Shown here: piece by piece, positions 8,324 through 17,229 of the stretch
Position numbering within the stretch: position 1 is the stretch's first letter
How the letters are laid out: every line of letters starts with the position of its first letter
Origin: Deltaproteobacteria bacterium
GTDB taxonomy: Bacteria > Myxococcota_A > UBA796 > CAJQPC01
DNA: 56,455 nt
Direction of reading: 5' to 3'
Assembly (NCBI GenBank): GCA_016717595.1
Contig: JADKFE010000035.1
Coordinates: forward strand, 1-56,455
Made by a program: the position numbers and the translations under genes
The notes under the pieces: model-generated
Seen by the model: the letters and a program-made list of their open reading frames with translations, nothing else
Told to the model about the DNA's origin: nothing
Databases searched by the model: none

Positions 8324-8773
8324 TCACTCCTTGGGCGGCGCTTGGCTCGCCAGCTCGGCGTGCAGGTGCTCCAGGGAGCGCACCTCCGCCAGCGTCGTCT
8401 TCCGGGCCCACTGGTTCACGCAGCCGTGGAGCTGCGACCAGGCGTTGTGCAGGCTGCACGGGTTCTTGGGGTTACACGCCCCGAAACCAAAGGCGCAGCG
8501 GCGGTCCTCAGACGACCAGTCCGAGGCGTCGAGCACGTCCATGAACGTGATGCACTCTGGCGCGCGGGCGAGGCGAAAGCCGCCGCCGTGGCCCCGCAGC
8601 GCCTCGACGAGCCCCGCGACGACGAGGTGGCGCATCACCTTGGAGATGTAGTGCTCGGGGATGGCCGCCAGCTCGGCGAGCTCCTTCGCGCGCACCCGCT
8701 CGCCGGAGTCGTAGTTCCCAGCGAGGATCGCCATCGCGCGGAAGGCGTACTCAGCGGTGTGGTTGAGGAGCAT
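8324..8773 (-). CDS. Rrf2-family iron-sulfur transcription regulator, NsrR-like
   Basis: A 149-residue protein starting at ATG 8773 with the sequence LLNHTAEYAFRAM, the standard Rrf2 N-terminus. It has a winged helix-turn-helix over residues 1-75 with GGGFRLAR in the wing. Three cysteines lie at 93, 100 and 106 (C-X6-C-X5-C), fitting the cluster ligands of NsrR/IscR-type members, although the spacing is not identical to classical NsrR. NsrR proteins hold a [4Fe-4S] or [2Fe-2S] cluster that NO destroys, relieving repression. The gene is divergent from norC, with a putative operator in the shared upstream region. It is the natural candidate to act on the six palindromes of this window. Confidence 0.85.
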   Translation of the reverse strand: MLLNHTAEYAFRAMAILAGNYDSGERVRAKELAELAAIPEHYISKVMRHLVVAGLVEALRGHGGGFRLARAPECITFMDVLDASDWSSEDRRCAFGFGACNPKNPCSLHNAWSQLHGCVNQWARKTTLAEVRSLEHLHAELASQAPPKE

Positions 8774-8895
8774 GTCGTCGGCCTCTGCGAGCGGATGCGG
8801 TATCCCGAGCCTTGGGCAGCGTCCAGGGGCGGGCCCAGCCCGAATCCTGCTCTGGGTCAGTACCGCCCGCAGCCCAAGCTCCTTACACTGGCGAA

Positions 8896-8919
8896 ACAAC
8901 GGATACCGATGTCTGTTGA
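8896..8919. promoter_or_regulatory. putative Rrf2/NsrR-type operator upstream of norC
   Basis: Arms ACAACGGATAC (8896-8906) and ATGTCTGTTGA (8909-8919) flank CG. The right arm matches the consensus perfectly. It abuts the norC ribosome binding site (AAGGAG at 8919-8924). A TACACT at 8884-8889 just upstream is a possible -10 element, but no good -35 is visible. Confidence 0.55.
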
Positions 8920-8929
8920 AGGAGTCTCA

Positions 8930-9637
8930 ATGCTCTCGAAGTCACAGGCGAGGAGCTTCTTCCTCTTCGCGACGGTCGGCTTCTCAGGCGTGTTTCTGTG
9001 GCTGACGGTCGATACGGTTCGTCAGGTCCCAGCGCGCTCTCATGAGGAGAACATGAACGCCTCGGTGATCCGAGGCAAAGAGATCTGGGAGAAGAACAAC
9101 TGCATGGGCTGCCACACCATCCTCGGTGAAGGCGCCTACTACGCGCCGGAGCTGACGAAGGCCGTGGAGCGCCGCGGTGAGGCGTGGCTGCGGATCTTCC
9201 TCAAGGATCCCCAGGCGATGTACCCGGGGCGCCGCAAGATGGTGCAGTACAACTTCACCGAAGAAGAGATCACCGACGTGATCGCCTTCTTGGACTGGAT
9301 CGGGAAGATCGACACCAACGGCTTCCCCGCCAAGCCCGACATGGCCCCCGTCGCCGTCGCGGCCGCCGCGACCGTCGCCCCCGCCGCGGGCGCCCCGAGC
9401 GCCGTCGCCGCTCCCGCGCTGTTCACCCAGGTCTGCGTGGCTTGCCACAGCCTCGGCGGCACCGGCGGCGTGGTCGGCCCGGCGCTAGACGGCGTCGGCA
9501 CCCGCTACGATCGTGATGGCCTGCGCGCCTGGCTCGACAACCCACAGTCGGTCAAGCCTGGCACGGCGATGCCCGATCTCAACCTCTCGGCCAGCGACCT
9601 CGACGCGCTGACCGATTTCCTCATGTCTCAGCGCTGA
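8930..9637 (+). CDS. norC: nitric oxide reductase cytochrome c subunit NorC with an extra C-terminal cytochrome c domain
   Basis: A 235-residue protein with ATG at 8930, five bases after AAGGAG. It has an N-terminal membrane anchor (residues about 9-27) and then the NorC heme site CMGCH at 58-62 within the typical context GCHTILGEGAYYAPEL. After an Ala/Pro-rich linker (about 140-160), a second cytochrome c domain has CVACH at 169-173 and a likely Met ligand in TAMPDL. Standard NorC is about 150 residues with one heme, so this is a diheme fusion. NorC passes electrons to NorB for reduction of NO to N2O on the periplasmic side. A much longer open frame to the left is antisense shadow and was discarded. 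Confidence 0.93.
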   Translation: MLSKSQARSFFLFATVGFSGVFLWLTVDTVRQVPARSHEENMNASVIRGKEIWEKNNCMGCHTILGEGAYYAPELTKAVERRGEAWLRIFLKDPQAMYPGRRKMVQYNFTEEEITDVIAFLDWIGKIDTNGFPAKPDMAPVAVAAAATVAPAAGAPSAVAAPALFTQVCVACHSLGGTGGVVGPALDGVGTRYDRDGLRAWLDNPQSVKPGTAMPDLNLSASDLDALTDFLMSQR

Positions 9638-9646
9638 GAGGTCACC

Positions 9647-11026
9647 ATGGACAACCCGCTCAAGTTTCAGTCCTGGCGGATCGCGTGGACCTTCTTCGCG
9701 ACCTGTCTGCTTCTGCTCTCCCTCCAGATCGTCTACGGCTTCATCATGGGCTTCGCGCACATGGGCTATGACGGTCTGCACGAGTGGCTCCCGTTCAACA
9801 CCGCCCGCGCCACCCACACAAACCTGCTCGTGGTGTGGCTGCTCGCCGGGTTTATGGGCTCGGCGTACTACATCATCCCCGATGAGGCCCAGACCGAGAT
9901 CTGGAGCATGAAGCTCGGATGGGTGCAGTGGGGCTCGCTGGTGGCCGTCAGCGTCACCGCCGTCATCGGCTTTCACTTCAACTACTGGGAGGGCCGCAAG
10001 TTTCTGGAGATCCCCCGGCCGCTGGACGTGCTCGTCGTGGTCAACGTGCTGGCCTTCTTGCTGAACATCGGCATGACGGTCTACAAAGGCAAACGGTACA
10101 CCACCACCGCGCTCACGCTCCTCGCCGGGCTCACGGCCGCGGCGCTTCTGTACCTGCCGGGCATGATCACCTTCGACTCCCAGGTGATCGACTCGTACTT
10201 CCGCTGGTGGGTGGTGCACCTGTGGGTCGAGGGCGTGTGGGAGCTGGTGATGGGCGCGATCCTGTCGTACCTGCTCATCAAGCTCTCGGGTGTTGACCGC
10301 GAGATCATCGAGAAGTGGCTCTACGTCATCGTCGGGCTCACCTTCTTGAGCGGCATCCTCGGCACCGGCCACCACTACTACTGGATCGGCGCGCCGGAGT
10401 ACTGGCTCATGGTCGGCGGACTGTTCTCGGCGCTGGAGCCTCTGGCGTTTCTGGGCATGGCGCTCTACACCGTGGCCATGGCCCGCCGGGGCGGCCGCAA
10501 ACACAGCAACAGCGTCGCGCTCTCCTGGTCGGTGGGCTGCGGCATCATGAGCTTCGTCGGCGCGGGGTTCTTGGGCTTCGCGCACACCTTACCACAGGTC
10601 AACATCTGGACCCACGGGACGCTCGTGACCGCGATGCACGGACATATGGCCTTCTGGGGCGCCTACGCGATGCTCATCTTCGCGATGATGGCCTACGCCC
10701 TGCCGGAGATGACCGGGCGCAAACACTACGACTCTTGGGTCGCGGAGTGGGCGTTCTGGCTGAGCAACATCGGCATGATCTCCATGACCGGCGCCTTCGC
10801 CGTCGCGGGCATCACCCAGGTGTATCTGGAGCGCCGCGTCGGGATGGACTTCTTGTTGGCCCAGGAGGCCGTCGAGGTGCACTTCTTGGGGCTCATCCTC
10901 GCCGCGAGTCTGTTCACCTTGGGCATCAGCCTCTACATCTGGAACTTCAGCCGCTATGGCGCCGTGGCCCTGTCCAGTGACGTCTCAGGTGACGCGCCGA
11001 GCCCGGCGCCGAGCCTCGCGAAGTGA
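9647..11026 (+). CDS. norB: nitric oxide reductase large subunit NorB
   Basis: A 459-residue protein, about 12 membrane segments, ATG at 9647 nine bases after norC, with AGAGG upstream. It has the NorB ligand patterns: RATHTN in an early segment, VHLWVEGVWE with the catalytic glutamates, TGHHYYWIG for the two FeB histidines, and HGHMAFWGAYAM for the heme-ligating histidines. NorB reduces two NO to N2O at a heme b3-FeB centre, with electrons from NorC. It is the cytochrome-c-dependent type because norC is adjacent and there is no N-terminal quinol-binding extension. It is full-length and intact. Confidence 0.96.
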   Translation: MDNPLKFQSWRIAWTFFATCLLLLSLQIVYGFIMGFAHMGYDGLHEWLPFNTARATHTNLLVVWLLAGFMGSAYYIIPDEAQTEIWSMKLGWVQWGSLVAVSVTAVIGFHFNYWEGRKFLEIPRPLDVLVVVNVLAFLLNIGMTVYKGKRYTTTALTLLAGLTAAALLYLPGMITFDSQVIDSYFRWWVVHLWVEGVWELVMGAILSYLLIKLSGVDREIIEKWLYVIVGLTFLSGILGTGHHYYWIGAPEYWLMVGGLFSALEPLAFLGMALYTVAMARRGGRKHSNSVALSWSVGCGIMSFVGAGFLGFAHTLPQVNIWTHGTLVTAMHGHMAFWGAYAMLIFAMMAYALPEMTGRKHYDSWVAEWAFWLSNIGMISMTGAFAVAGITQVYLERRVGMDFLLAQEAVEVHFLGLILAASLFTLGISLYIWNFSRYGAVALSSDVSGDAPSPAPSLAK

Positions 11027-11100
11027 TTGAACCGCGCGGGCGCTGCGAGATCAGCGCCCGCGCCTCGGCCATCACCCTCGGGCTGGCCACTGGAGCGAAG

Positions 11101-11913
11101 ATGTCTCTGTTCGAGGACGAGCACGTCGATCCCCAACCCGCCTCGTTGCCCTGGTATCAGCCGGTCGGTGATGAGCTCGTGCTGTTTGAGCACGCCTATC
11201 GCCAGCGCCTCCCGCTGATGATCAAGGGCCCCACGGGCTGCGGCAAGTCCCGGTTTGTGGAGCACATGGCCGCGCGGCTGGGCCGCCCGCTCATCACCGT
11301 CGCTGCCCACGACGACACCTCGGCCACGGACCTGCTCGGCCGCTGGCTCATCCGAGGTGGCGAGACCGTGTGGCAAGATGGCCCCGTCACCCGCGCCGTG
11401 CGCCAAGGGGCCATCCTGTACATCGACGAGGTCGCCGAGGCCCGCCCGGACGTGGTCGTGGCCCTGCACCCGCTCACCGACCACCGCCGCAGCCTGTACC
11501 TCGACCGCTGTGATGAGGAGCTCAGCGCGCCGCCTGAGTTTATGCTCATCGTCTCGTTTAACCCCGGCTATCAGCGCTCCCTCAAAGAGATGAAGCCGTC
11601 CACCCGCCAGCGGTTTATCGGCCTGCGCTTTGACTACCCGGCGCCCGATCTGGAGGCGCGGATCGTGTCTGGTGAGACGGGGGTAGAGCCGTCTGTGGCC
11701 AAACGCCTGGTGGCCTTGGCGGCGAAGGTGCGCTCGTTAGAGACCTTGGGCCTCGCGGAGCTGCCGTCCACCCGGCTGCTCGTGGACGCCGCGCTGCTGA
11801 TCCGCTCGGGGCTTGGGGCTCGGGCGGCCTGCCGCGCGGGTGTGGTCGAGCCGCTCACCGACGATCCCGACGTGCGCGACGGCCTGATGGACCTCGTGAA
11901 CCTGGTGTTCTGA
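11101..11913 (+). CDS. norQ: NorQ, AAA+ MoxR-type ATPase for NO reductase activation
   Basis: A 270-residue protein. The start is placed at ATG 11101 (GGAGCGAAG upstream); a longer frame from 11023 adds 26 residues that do not resemble the family. Walker A GPTGCGKS at 43-50, Walker B ILYIDE ending near residue 110. NorQ/CbbQ-type ATPases work with the VWA protein NorD to insert FeB iron into NorB. The gene lies between norB and norD, as expected. Confidence 0.93.
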   Translation: MSLFEDEHVDPQPASLPWYQPVGDELVLFEHAYRQRLPLMIKGPTGCGKSRFVEHMAARLGRPLITVAAHDDTSATDLLGRWLIRGGETVWQDGPVTRAVRQGAILYIDEVAEARPDVVVALHPLTDHRRSLYLDRCDEELSAPPEFMLIVSFNPGYQRSLKEMKPSTRQRFIGLRFDYPAPDLEARIVSGETGVEPSVAKRLVALAAKVRSLETLGLAELPSTRLLVDAALLIRSGLGARAACRAGVVEPLTDDPDVRDGLMDLVNLVF

Positions 11914-11927
11914 GCCGGAGGTGCCCT

Positions 11928-13811
11928 GTGCCTGGACCTTCGTTTGATCTCGACTGGGAGCTGGGGCTGTTTAAGGCCGTCCGTGCGCTGTGGCGCGCGG
12001 TCGCGCCGAGCCCCGCGCCGCTGTTTGACCCCGCCCGGGCCGCGACGTTGGCCGCCCATGGCCCGGCGCTGCGGGTGCTCGGCCAGATGATCGCCGGGGA
12101 GGCCGTGCGGCTTCAGCCCGCGCGCAGCGAAGGCGGCGTTCGGGGTCGTGATCTGCTCATCCCCGCCTGGATTGAGGTCTGCGCCGATCCTACGCTCAAC
12201 CGGGAGATCATGGCCCTGCGGGTGGTCGTCGCCGCCGAGCTTCGCCGCCTGCGCCTCGTCGCCCCAGAAGAGGAGCTGGAGAACCTCTTCGTGAGCGTCA
12301 GCGCCGCCCAAGACGCCGCGAATGGCCTCTCAGCGCGCCTGCCACGCTTCGCCGAGGCTTGGGCCGAGGCCTGCGCCCTCGTGCTGCGGGGTCGCCCCGA
12401 TCCCGCGAGCTTGTCGGGCCGGGCGCGGCTCATCGAGGAGCTGCGTCAATCGGCGCTGCGCGGCGAGACGAGCTGGCGAACCCCGGAGCGCCTCGCTCTG
12501 TTGCGGGCCACGCCCGAGCGCGGCGCGGCGAGCCCACCCGTGCCGTTGTGGGGTCGGCTTCACCCGGCGTCGCCTGAAGACGCCTTGGGTGGGGATGAGT
12601 CCCCGGACAAGCTCGACCAGCAGCCGCCCAGCGCGGAGGCGACGGAGCGTGAGGCCGGGGCGATTGAGGAGCTCAAGCTCGTCCAGCTCAAGCCCAACGA
12701 GGGCCTTGAGCTGCCGACCCACGTCTTCGAGAAGGTCGAGACGGCCGAGGGCTTCAACGGCTCGATGCGCCAGCTCGACGGCGAAGACGAGCTGAACGAT
12801 CACATGGAGGCGCTCGACGAGGTGGACCTCTCGCACCTCGTGCGGGGCGGGCCGCGGGCGAGCTCGGTGCTCAAGGCGGAGATCGGCCTCGATGTGGAGG
12901 TGCCCGACATCTCCCGCGTCTCGCCGGGCGAGCGGGCGGTGCTCTACGATGAGTGGGATCACCGGGCCAAAAATTACCGCAAAGGTTGGTGCCAGGTGTA
13001 CCCGACCCAGGCGCCCCGAGGGGATCAGCGCTGGGCGATGGAGGCGCTCTCCCGACACAGACGCCTCGTCGAGCGGCTCTACCAAGACCTCGCCAAGCAG
13101 CGCGCGGCGCTGGCCCCGGCGCCCCGACAGGCGGACGGCGAAGAGATCGATCTGGACGCCGTCGTGGAGGCTTGGTCGGAGCTGCGCGCCCGCCGCTCAC
13201 CGCCGGATCGGCTGTACATTCGTGCCCGGCGGCAGCGCCGCGACGTCGCCACGACGGTGCTCCTCGACCTCTCGCTCTCCACCGACTCTTGGGTGCAGGA
13301 TCGCCGGGTGCTCGACGTCTCCCGCGAGGCTGTGCTTGTGCTGGGTGAGGTCGCCGAGCGGCTGGGAGACTCCCTGCAGGTGCTCGCCTTCGCCAGCCAG
13401 ACCCGCAACCAGATCCGGGTGTGGGAGGTGCGCGGCTGGAGTGAGCCCTGGTCTGTGGGCCGGGGTCGGCTGGGCGCGCTCTGCCCGCAGGGCTACACCC
13501 GCATCGGCCCGGCCATTCGCCACGCCGTCGCGGGGCTGCGAAAACGAGACGCCCGGGAGCGCCTGCTGCTCATCGTGAGCGACGGAAAACCGACGGATCA
13601 CGATCGGTATGAGGGCCGGTATGGTGTGGCCGATGTGCGCCAAGCGCTCCGCGAGGCCAAACGAGACGGCGTGCACGTTCACGCCTTGGCCATCGACGCC
13701 GTCGCCCGAGATTATCTGCCGTCGATGCTGGGGCCCGGCGGCTGGACGATCTTGCCGCGGCCCGACCGGCTCCCCGAGGCGATCACGCAGATCTACGGGA
13801 GGCTCGTGTGA
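11928..13811 (+). CDS. norD: NorD, VWA-domain partner of NorQ
   Basis: A 627-residue protein starting at GTG 11928 after GGAGGTG. The C-terminal von Willebrand A domain has the MIDAS motif Asp447-x-Ser-x-Ser and the later VSDGKPTD. The N-terminal half is helical and acidic. NorD binds NorQ and couples ATP hydrolysis to NorB maturation in the cytoplasm. Its length matches typical NorD. It overlaps the next gene at the stop codon. Confidence 0.92.
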   Translation: MPGPSFDLDWELGLFKAVRALWRAVAPSPAPLFDPARAATLAAHGPALRVLGQMIAGEAVRLQPARSEGGVRGRDLLIPAWIEVCADPTLNREIMALRVVVAAELRRLRLVAPEEELENLFVSVSAAQDAANGLSARLPRFAEAWAEACALVLRGRPDPASLSGRARLIEELRQSALRGETSWRTPERLALLRATPERGAASPPVPLWGRLHPASPEDALGGDESPDKLDQQPPSAEATEREAGAIEELKLVQLKPNEGLELPTHVFEKVETAEGFNGSMRQLDGEDELNDHMEALDEVDLSHLVRGGPRASSVLKAEIGLDVEVPDISRVSPGERAVLYDEWDHRAKNYRKGWCQVYPTQAPRGDQRWAMEALSRHRRLVERLYQDLAKQRAALAPAPRQADGEEIDLDAVVEAWSELRARRSPPDRLYIRARRQRRDVATTVLLDLSLSTDSWVQDRRVLDVSREAVLVLGEVAERLGDSLQVLAFASQTRNQIRVWEVRGWSEPWSVGRGRLGALCPQGYTRIGPAIRHAVAGLRKRDARERLLLIVSDGKPTDHDRYEGRYGVADVRQALREAKRDGVHVHALAIDAVARDYLPSMLGPGGWTILPRPDRLPEAITQIYGRLV

Positions 13812-14877
13812 TGGAGCGCGAGTCCCAGGGCTTCACCGTCGCCACGCTCACGACCCTCGTGCTGTTGAGCCTCGTGGGCACGCTCACCCTGGGCGTCGGG
13901 CTGCGCTGGGCGCTCGCCGGGGTGCCGCTTCTGCCGGGCGGCTTCGTCGAGCTGCGGCACGCCCACTCGCACCTGGGCTACTACGGTGTGCTCTTTCCGC
14001 TGATGTGGTGGGCGTGGGGCCGCTTGGGGCAGCGCGCGCCGGGGCTGGGCCTGCTCGGACTGTACGCCGTCGGGGTGGTCATGAGCGCCGTCGGGTTCGC
14101 CCGCGAGGGCTATGGCCGACCGGCGATCATCGGCTCGACGATCGTGCTCGGGGTGTGGTTGGCCTCGGCCTGGCGCCTGCGCGGCGTGATGATGCAGCCG
14201 CGGTCGTGGCTCGGCGGCGCGGCGCCGACGATCGTGCTCGGCGCGCTCTGTATTGGGCCCGTGGCCGTCGTCTCGGGCCGAGATCCGGTCTTGGCCACGG
14301 GGCTGGTGCGCATGTTCTTGACCTTGCTCTTGCTCGGCGCGGTCACCCCCGCCGCCCTCGCGGCCCTGCGCGCGCCGGCGCCTCCCTGGCCGATCTGGCT
14401 CGGCGCGGTGCTCTGTGGCGCGGCGTTCTTGGGGCCGCTGCCGCACCCGGCGCTGGGCCTGGGCTTGCTCGTCGTCGGCGTGCTCCTCGGCCGCGCCGCG
14501 CTGCGGGCGCCGTCTTTGGGCTGGGACGAGCGGGGGCTGTGGCTCGCCTTCGCGCTCGGCCTCGTCGCGCCGGGGGTCGGCCTCGTGTCCCCGGGCACAA
14601 CCTCGCCGTGGCGGGGGTTCATTTCGCCGCCCTGGGGCCCCTGCTCGTCACGCTGACGCGCCCCCTCTGGCCCGCGCGGCCCCCGGCTTGGGCGCGCTGG
14701 AGCTACGCCGTCTCGGTCGGCGCCTTCGCCACGGCGCTGCTCGTCGGAGAGCCCCGCCTCGCCGCCGTGTTTGGCAGCGTCGTCGCCGCGCTGTGGGCGC
14801 TGGGGGTGGTCTGGATCGTTCGCCACACGCTCACCCAAGGCGCGCCCCTCAGCGTCCGTGTGGGAACAAGCGCGTAG
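13808..14877 (+). CDS. polytopic membrane protein of the nor operon, frameshifted
   Basis: Starts at GTG 13808 or ATG 13811, overlapping the norD stop. About 355 residues and 10-11 hydrophobic segments when the break is repaired. The frame leaves register at GGG 14593-14595; one extra G gives a sensible continuation (GHNLAVAGVHF) that runs to 14877. A membrane segment near residue 60 reads ELRHAHSHLGYYG, and later HNLAVAGVHF; histidines like these are found in heme-binding membrane proteins related to heme-copper oxidase subunit I. It closes the norCBQD operon and may help NO reductase assembly or electron transfer, but I do not recognise a named family. Confidence 0.6.
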
Positions 14878-14922
14878 AGAGCTGACGTAGATCCTACATT
14901 TGTGCGTTCGCGGCGAACGTCG

Positions 14923-14952
14923 TTGAACACGTCGCGCCCTCCACACTATCAA
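14923..14952 (+). promoter_or_regulatory. candidate sigma-70-type promoter of nirK
   Basis: TTGAAC (14923-14928) and TATCAA (14947-14952) are separated by 18 nt. The -10 element runs into the palindromic operator at 14949, a repressor-compatible arrangement. Called by eye. Confidence 0.4.
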
Positions 14953-14972
14953 TAGATATAGATGTCTGGTGA
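14949..14972. promoter_or_regulatory. putative Rrf2/NsrR-type operator upstream of nirK
   Basis: Arms TCAATAGATAT (14949-14959) and ATGTCTGGTGA (14962-14972) flank AG; 8 of 11 positions are symmetric. It overlaps the candidate -10 box and ends 14 nt before the nirK ATG. Confidence 0.6.
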
Positions 14973-14986
14973 CAAAGGAGTCCCCC

Positions 14987-16489
14987 ATGATCCGTGCTCG
15001 CTCGCTGCTGCTCCTCGCTCTGTTCTCATTCGCCTGCAACGGGGCTCAGACGCCCGGCACACCCTCCAAAGCGGCCTCGGACGAGACCGGCGGCTCCAAG
15101 AAGGGCGACCTCGGCCCGCCCGTTGGTGAGCCGATTCAGGCGGTGCTCACGAACTCCCCCGACGTTCCGCCGCCGACCGGGCGCACCCAGCCCGCCAAGG
15201 TGGTCGTCGAGCTGGAGGTGCGTGAGGTGACCAAGGCCATCTCCGAGGGTGTGGACTACACCTTCTGGACCTTCGGCGGCGAGGTGCCGGGCAAGTTTAT
15301 CCGCATTCGCCAAGGCGACACGGTGGAGTTCCACCTCCAGAACCACCCGTCGAGCAAGATGCCCCACAACATCGACCTGCACGCGGTCACGGGCCCCGGC
15401 GGCGGGGCGGCGAGCAGCTTCACCGCGCCTGGGCACGCCTCACAGTTCACGTTCAAGGCGCTCAATCCCGGGCTGTATGTGTACCACTGCGCCACGGCGC
15501 CGGTGGGGATGCACATCGCCAACGGCATGTATGGCCTCATCCTGGTTGAGCCGCCCGGGGGGATGCCCCCGGTCGATCGGGAGTATTACGTCATGCAGGG
15601 CGACTTCTACACCGTCGGAAAGTACCGTGAGAAGGGGCTCCAGCCCTTCGACATGCAGAAGGCCATCGAAGAGAACGCCACCTATGTGCTGTTCAACGGC
15701 TCCGAGGGCGCCATCGCCGGAGACGCCGCGCTCACCGCGAAGGTCGGCGAGACCGTGCGCCTCTACGTCGGCAACGGCGGCCCCAACCTCGTGAGCAGCT
15801 TCCACGTCATCGGCGAGATCTTCGACAAGGTCTACTACGAGGGCGGCACACGGTTTCAAGAGAACGTACAGACGACGCTCATCCCAGCGGGCGGCTCGGC
15901 CATCATCGAGTTTTATGTGGAGGCCCCGGGCACCTATGTGATCGTCGATCACAGCATCTTCCGCGCGTTCAACAAGGGCGCGGTGGGGATGCTCAAGGTA
16001 GACGGCGCGGACGATCTCGCCATTTATTCGGGCAAAGAGGTGGACTCGGTCTACCTCGCCGACATGTCGGTGACGCCGGGCGGCGCCATCGCTGAAGCCA
16101 CGTCCCAGGCCGCCGCGGGCCAGCTCACCCCGGCGGCCCAGGTCAAGGCCGGTGAGACGCTGTTCGCGGGCACCTGCTCCACCTGTCACCAGGCGAACGG
16201 CGCCGGGCTTGAGGGTGTGTTCCCGCCGCTCGCGGCCTCGGACTACCTCAACGCCGACCCCAAACGGGCCATCGGTGTGGTGGTGAACGGGCTCTCGGGG
16301 CCGGTCACCGTCAACGGCAAAGACTACGTCTCGGTGATGCCGCCGATGAGCCAGCTCAACGACGACGAGATCGCGAACATCCTCACCTACGTCTACGCGA
16401 GCTGGGGCAACTCGGGCGTCGTGGTCAGCGCCGCTGAGGTGGCCCAGGTGCGCACCTCGACGACCCGTCCTGCGGGCGCGGCCCACTGA
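14987..16489 (+). CDS. nirK: copper nitrite reductase NirK (class II type) fused to cytochrome c, lipoprotein
   Basis: A 500-residue protein, ATG 14987 with AAAGGAG upstream. It starts with a signal peptide ending in a lipobox (FSFAC, Cys18). Two cupredoxin domains carry the ligands: type 1 copper His127, Cys168, His176, Met181 and type 2 copper His132, His167, His273. The short HCATAPVGMHIANGM loop is the class II form. A C-terminal monoheme cytochrome c domain has CSTCH at 397-401. The enzyme reduces nitrite to NO in the periplasm; the fused cytochrome domain probably delivers electrons from the respiratory chain directly to the type 1 copper. It is translationally coupled to nirV. Confidence 0.95.
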   Translation: MIRARSLLLLALFSFACNGAQTPGTPSKAASDETGGSKKGDLGPPVGEPIQAVLTNSPDVPPPTGRTQPAKVVVELEVREVTKAISEGVDYTFWTFGGEVPGKFIRIRQGDTVEFHLQNHPSSKMPHNIDLHAVTGPGGGAASSFTAPGHASQFTFKALNPGLYVYHCATAPVGMHIANGMYGLILVEPPGGMPPVDREYYVMQGDFYTVGKYREKGLQPFDMQKAIEENATYVLFNGSEGAIAGDAALTAKVGETVRLYVGNGGPNLVSSFHVIGEIFDKVYYEGGTRFQENVQTTLIPAGGSAIIEFYVEAPGTYVIVDHSIFRAFNKGAVGMLKVDGADDLAIYSGKEVDSVYLADMSVTPGGAIAEATSQAAAGQLTPAAQVKAGETLFAGTCSTCHQANGAGLEGVFPPLAASDYLNADPKRAIGVVVNGLSGPVTVNGKDYVSVMPPMSQLNDDEIANILTYVYASWGNSGVVVSAAEVAQVRTSTTRPAGAAH

Positions 16490-17229
16490 TGTTCGCGCTG
16501 TTCACAAACCTCGCCTTCGCCGCCGGGACCGTGCTGATCCCGGCGGGGAGCCATCGCGTCTTTTACCCGCTCTCCCCTGAAGAGACGGAGGTGTGGGTCC
16601 CGGCGTTTCGCCTCGACGTGACGCCCGTGACCAACGCCGAGTTCTTGGCGTTTGTGACGCGCGCTCCGAGCTGGACGCGCGGCCAGGCCCCGGCGCTGTT
16701 TGTGGACCCCCAGTACCTCAGCCATTGGGGGAGCCCGACGAGCCTCGGCGGTGCTCTGCCCAACGGCCCCGTGGTGAACGTGAGCTGGCACGCCGCCCGG
16801 GCCTATTGCCGGGCCCAAGGCGGCGAGCTGCCCACCACGGATCAGTGGGAGCGCGCCGCCGACGCCACCCTGACCGCCCCGACCGGCGCCCGAAGCGACC
16901 CGCAGATGACCGCCCGGGTGCTCGACTGGTACGGTCGAAGCGGTGACGCGGCGCCGGGCACCGTAGGCCAGCACGCCGCCAACCACTTCGGCGCCCACGA
17001 TCTCCTCGGGCTGGTGTGGGAGTGGACCCTCGATTTTGACAGCCAGCTCCTCTCCGCCGACGTGCGTGAGGCCGGGGACGAGGACCGCTCACGGTTCTGC
17101 GGATCGGGGGCGGCGTCGGCCACGGACGTCGCCGACTACGCCTCGTTTATGCGCTTCGCGTACCGCTCCAGCCTCAAGGCCAGCTACACCACCTCCAACC
17201 TGGGTTTTCGATGCGCGTACTCCCCTTGA
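16489..17229 (+). CDS. nirV: NirV-like FGE-sulfatase (formylglycine-generating enzyme-type) domain protein
   Basis: A 246-residue protein whose ATG overlaps the nirK stop. It begins with a short hydrophobic stretch (a signal peptide is likely: LFTNLAFAA). It has the FGE/SUMF1 fold signature: VTNAEFLAF, PVVNVSWHAARAYCRAQGGELPTTDQWERA split around residue 110, and the C-terminal GFRC. NirV proteins of this type are encoded next to nirK in many denitrifiers and are thought to help NirK maturation, but their chemistry is not established. The active-site cysteines of true FGE enzymes are not clearly present. Confidence 0.88.
   Translation: MFALFTNLAFAAGTVLIPAGSHRVFYPLSPEETEVWVPAFRLDVTPVTNAEFLAFVTRAPSWTRGQAPALFVDPQYLSHWGSPTSLGGALPNGPVVNVSWHAARAYCRAQGGELPTTDQWERAADATLTAPTGARSDPQMTARVLDWYGRSGDAAPGTVGQHAANHFGAHDLLGLVWEWTLDFDSQLLSADVREAGDEDRSRFCGSGAASATDVADYASFMRFAYRSSLKASYTTSNLGFRCAYSP

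Noticed and set aside
6437..8929. A very long open frame in phase with norC extends about 2.5 kb upstream of its ATG.
   Set aside because: It is antisense to the NnrS-like, DUF2249 and Rrf2 genes, is rich in Arg/Pro, and NorC has its own ribosome binding site and membrane anchor at 8930.
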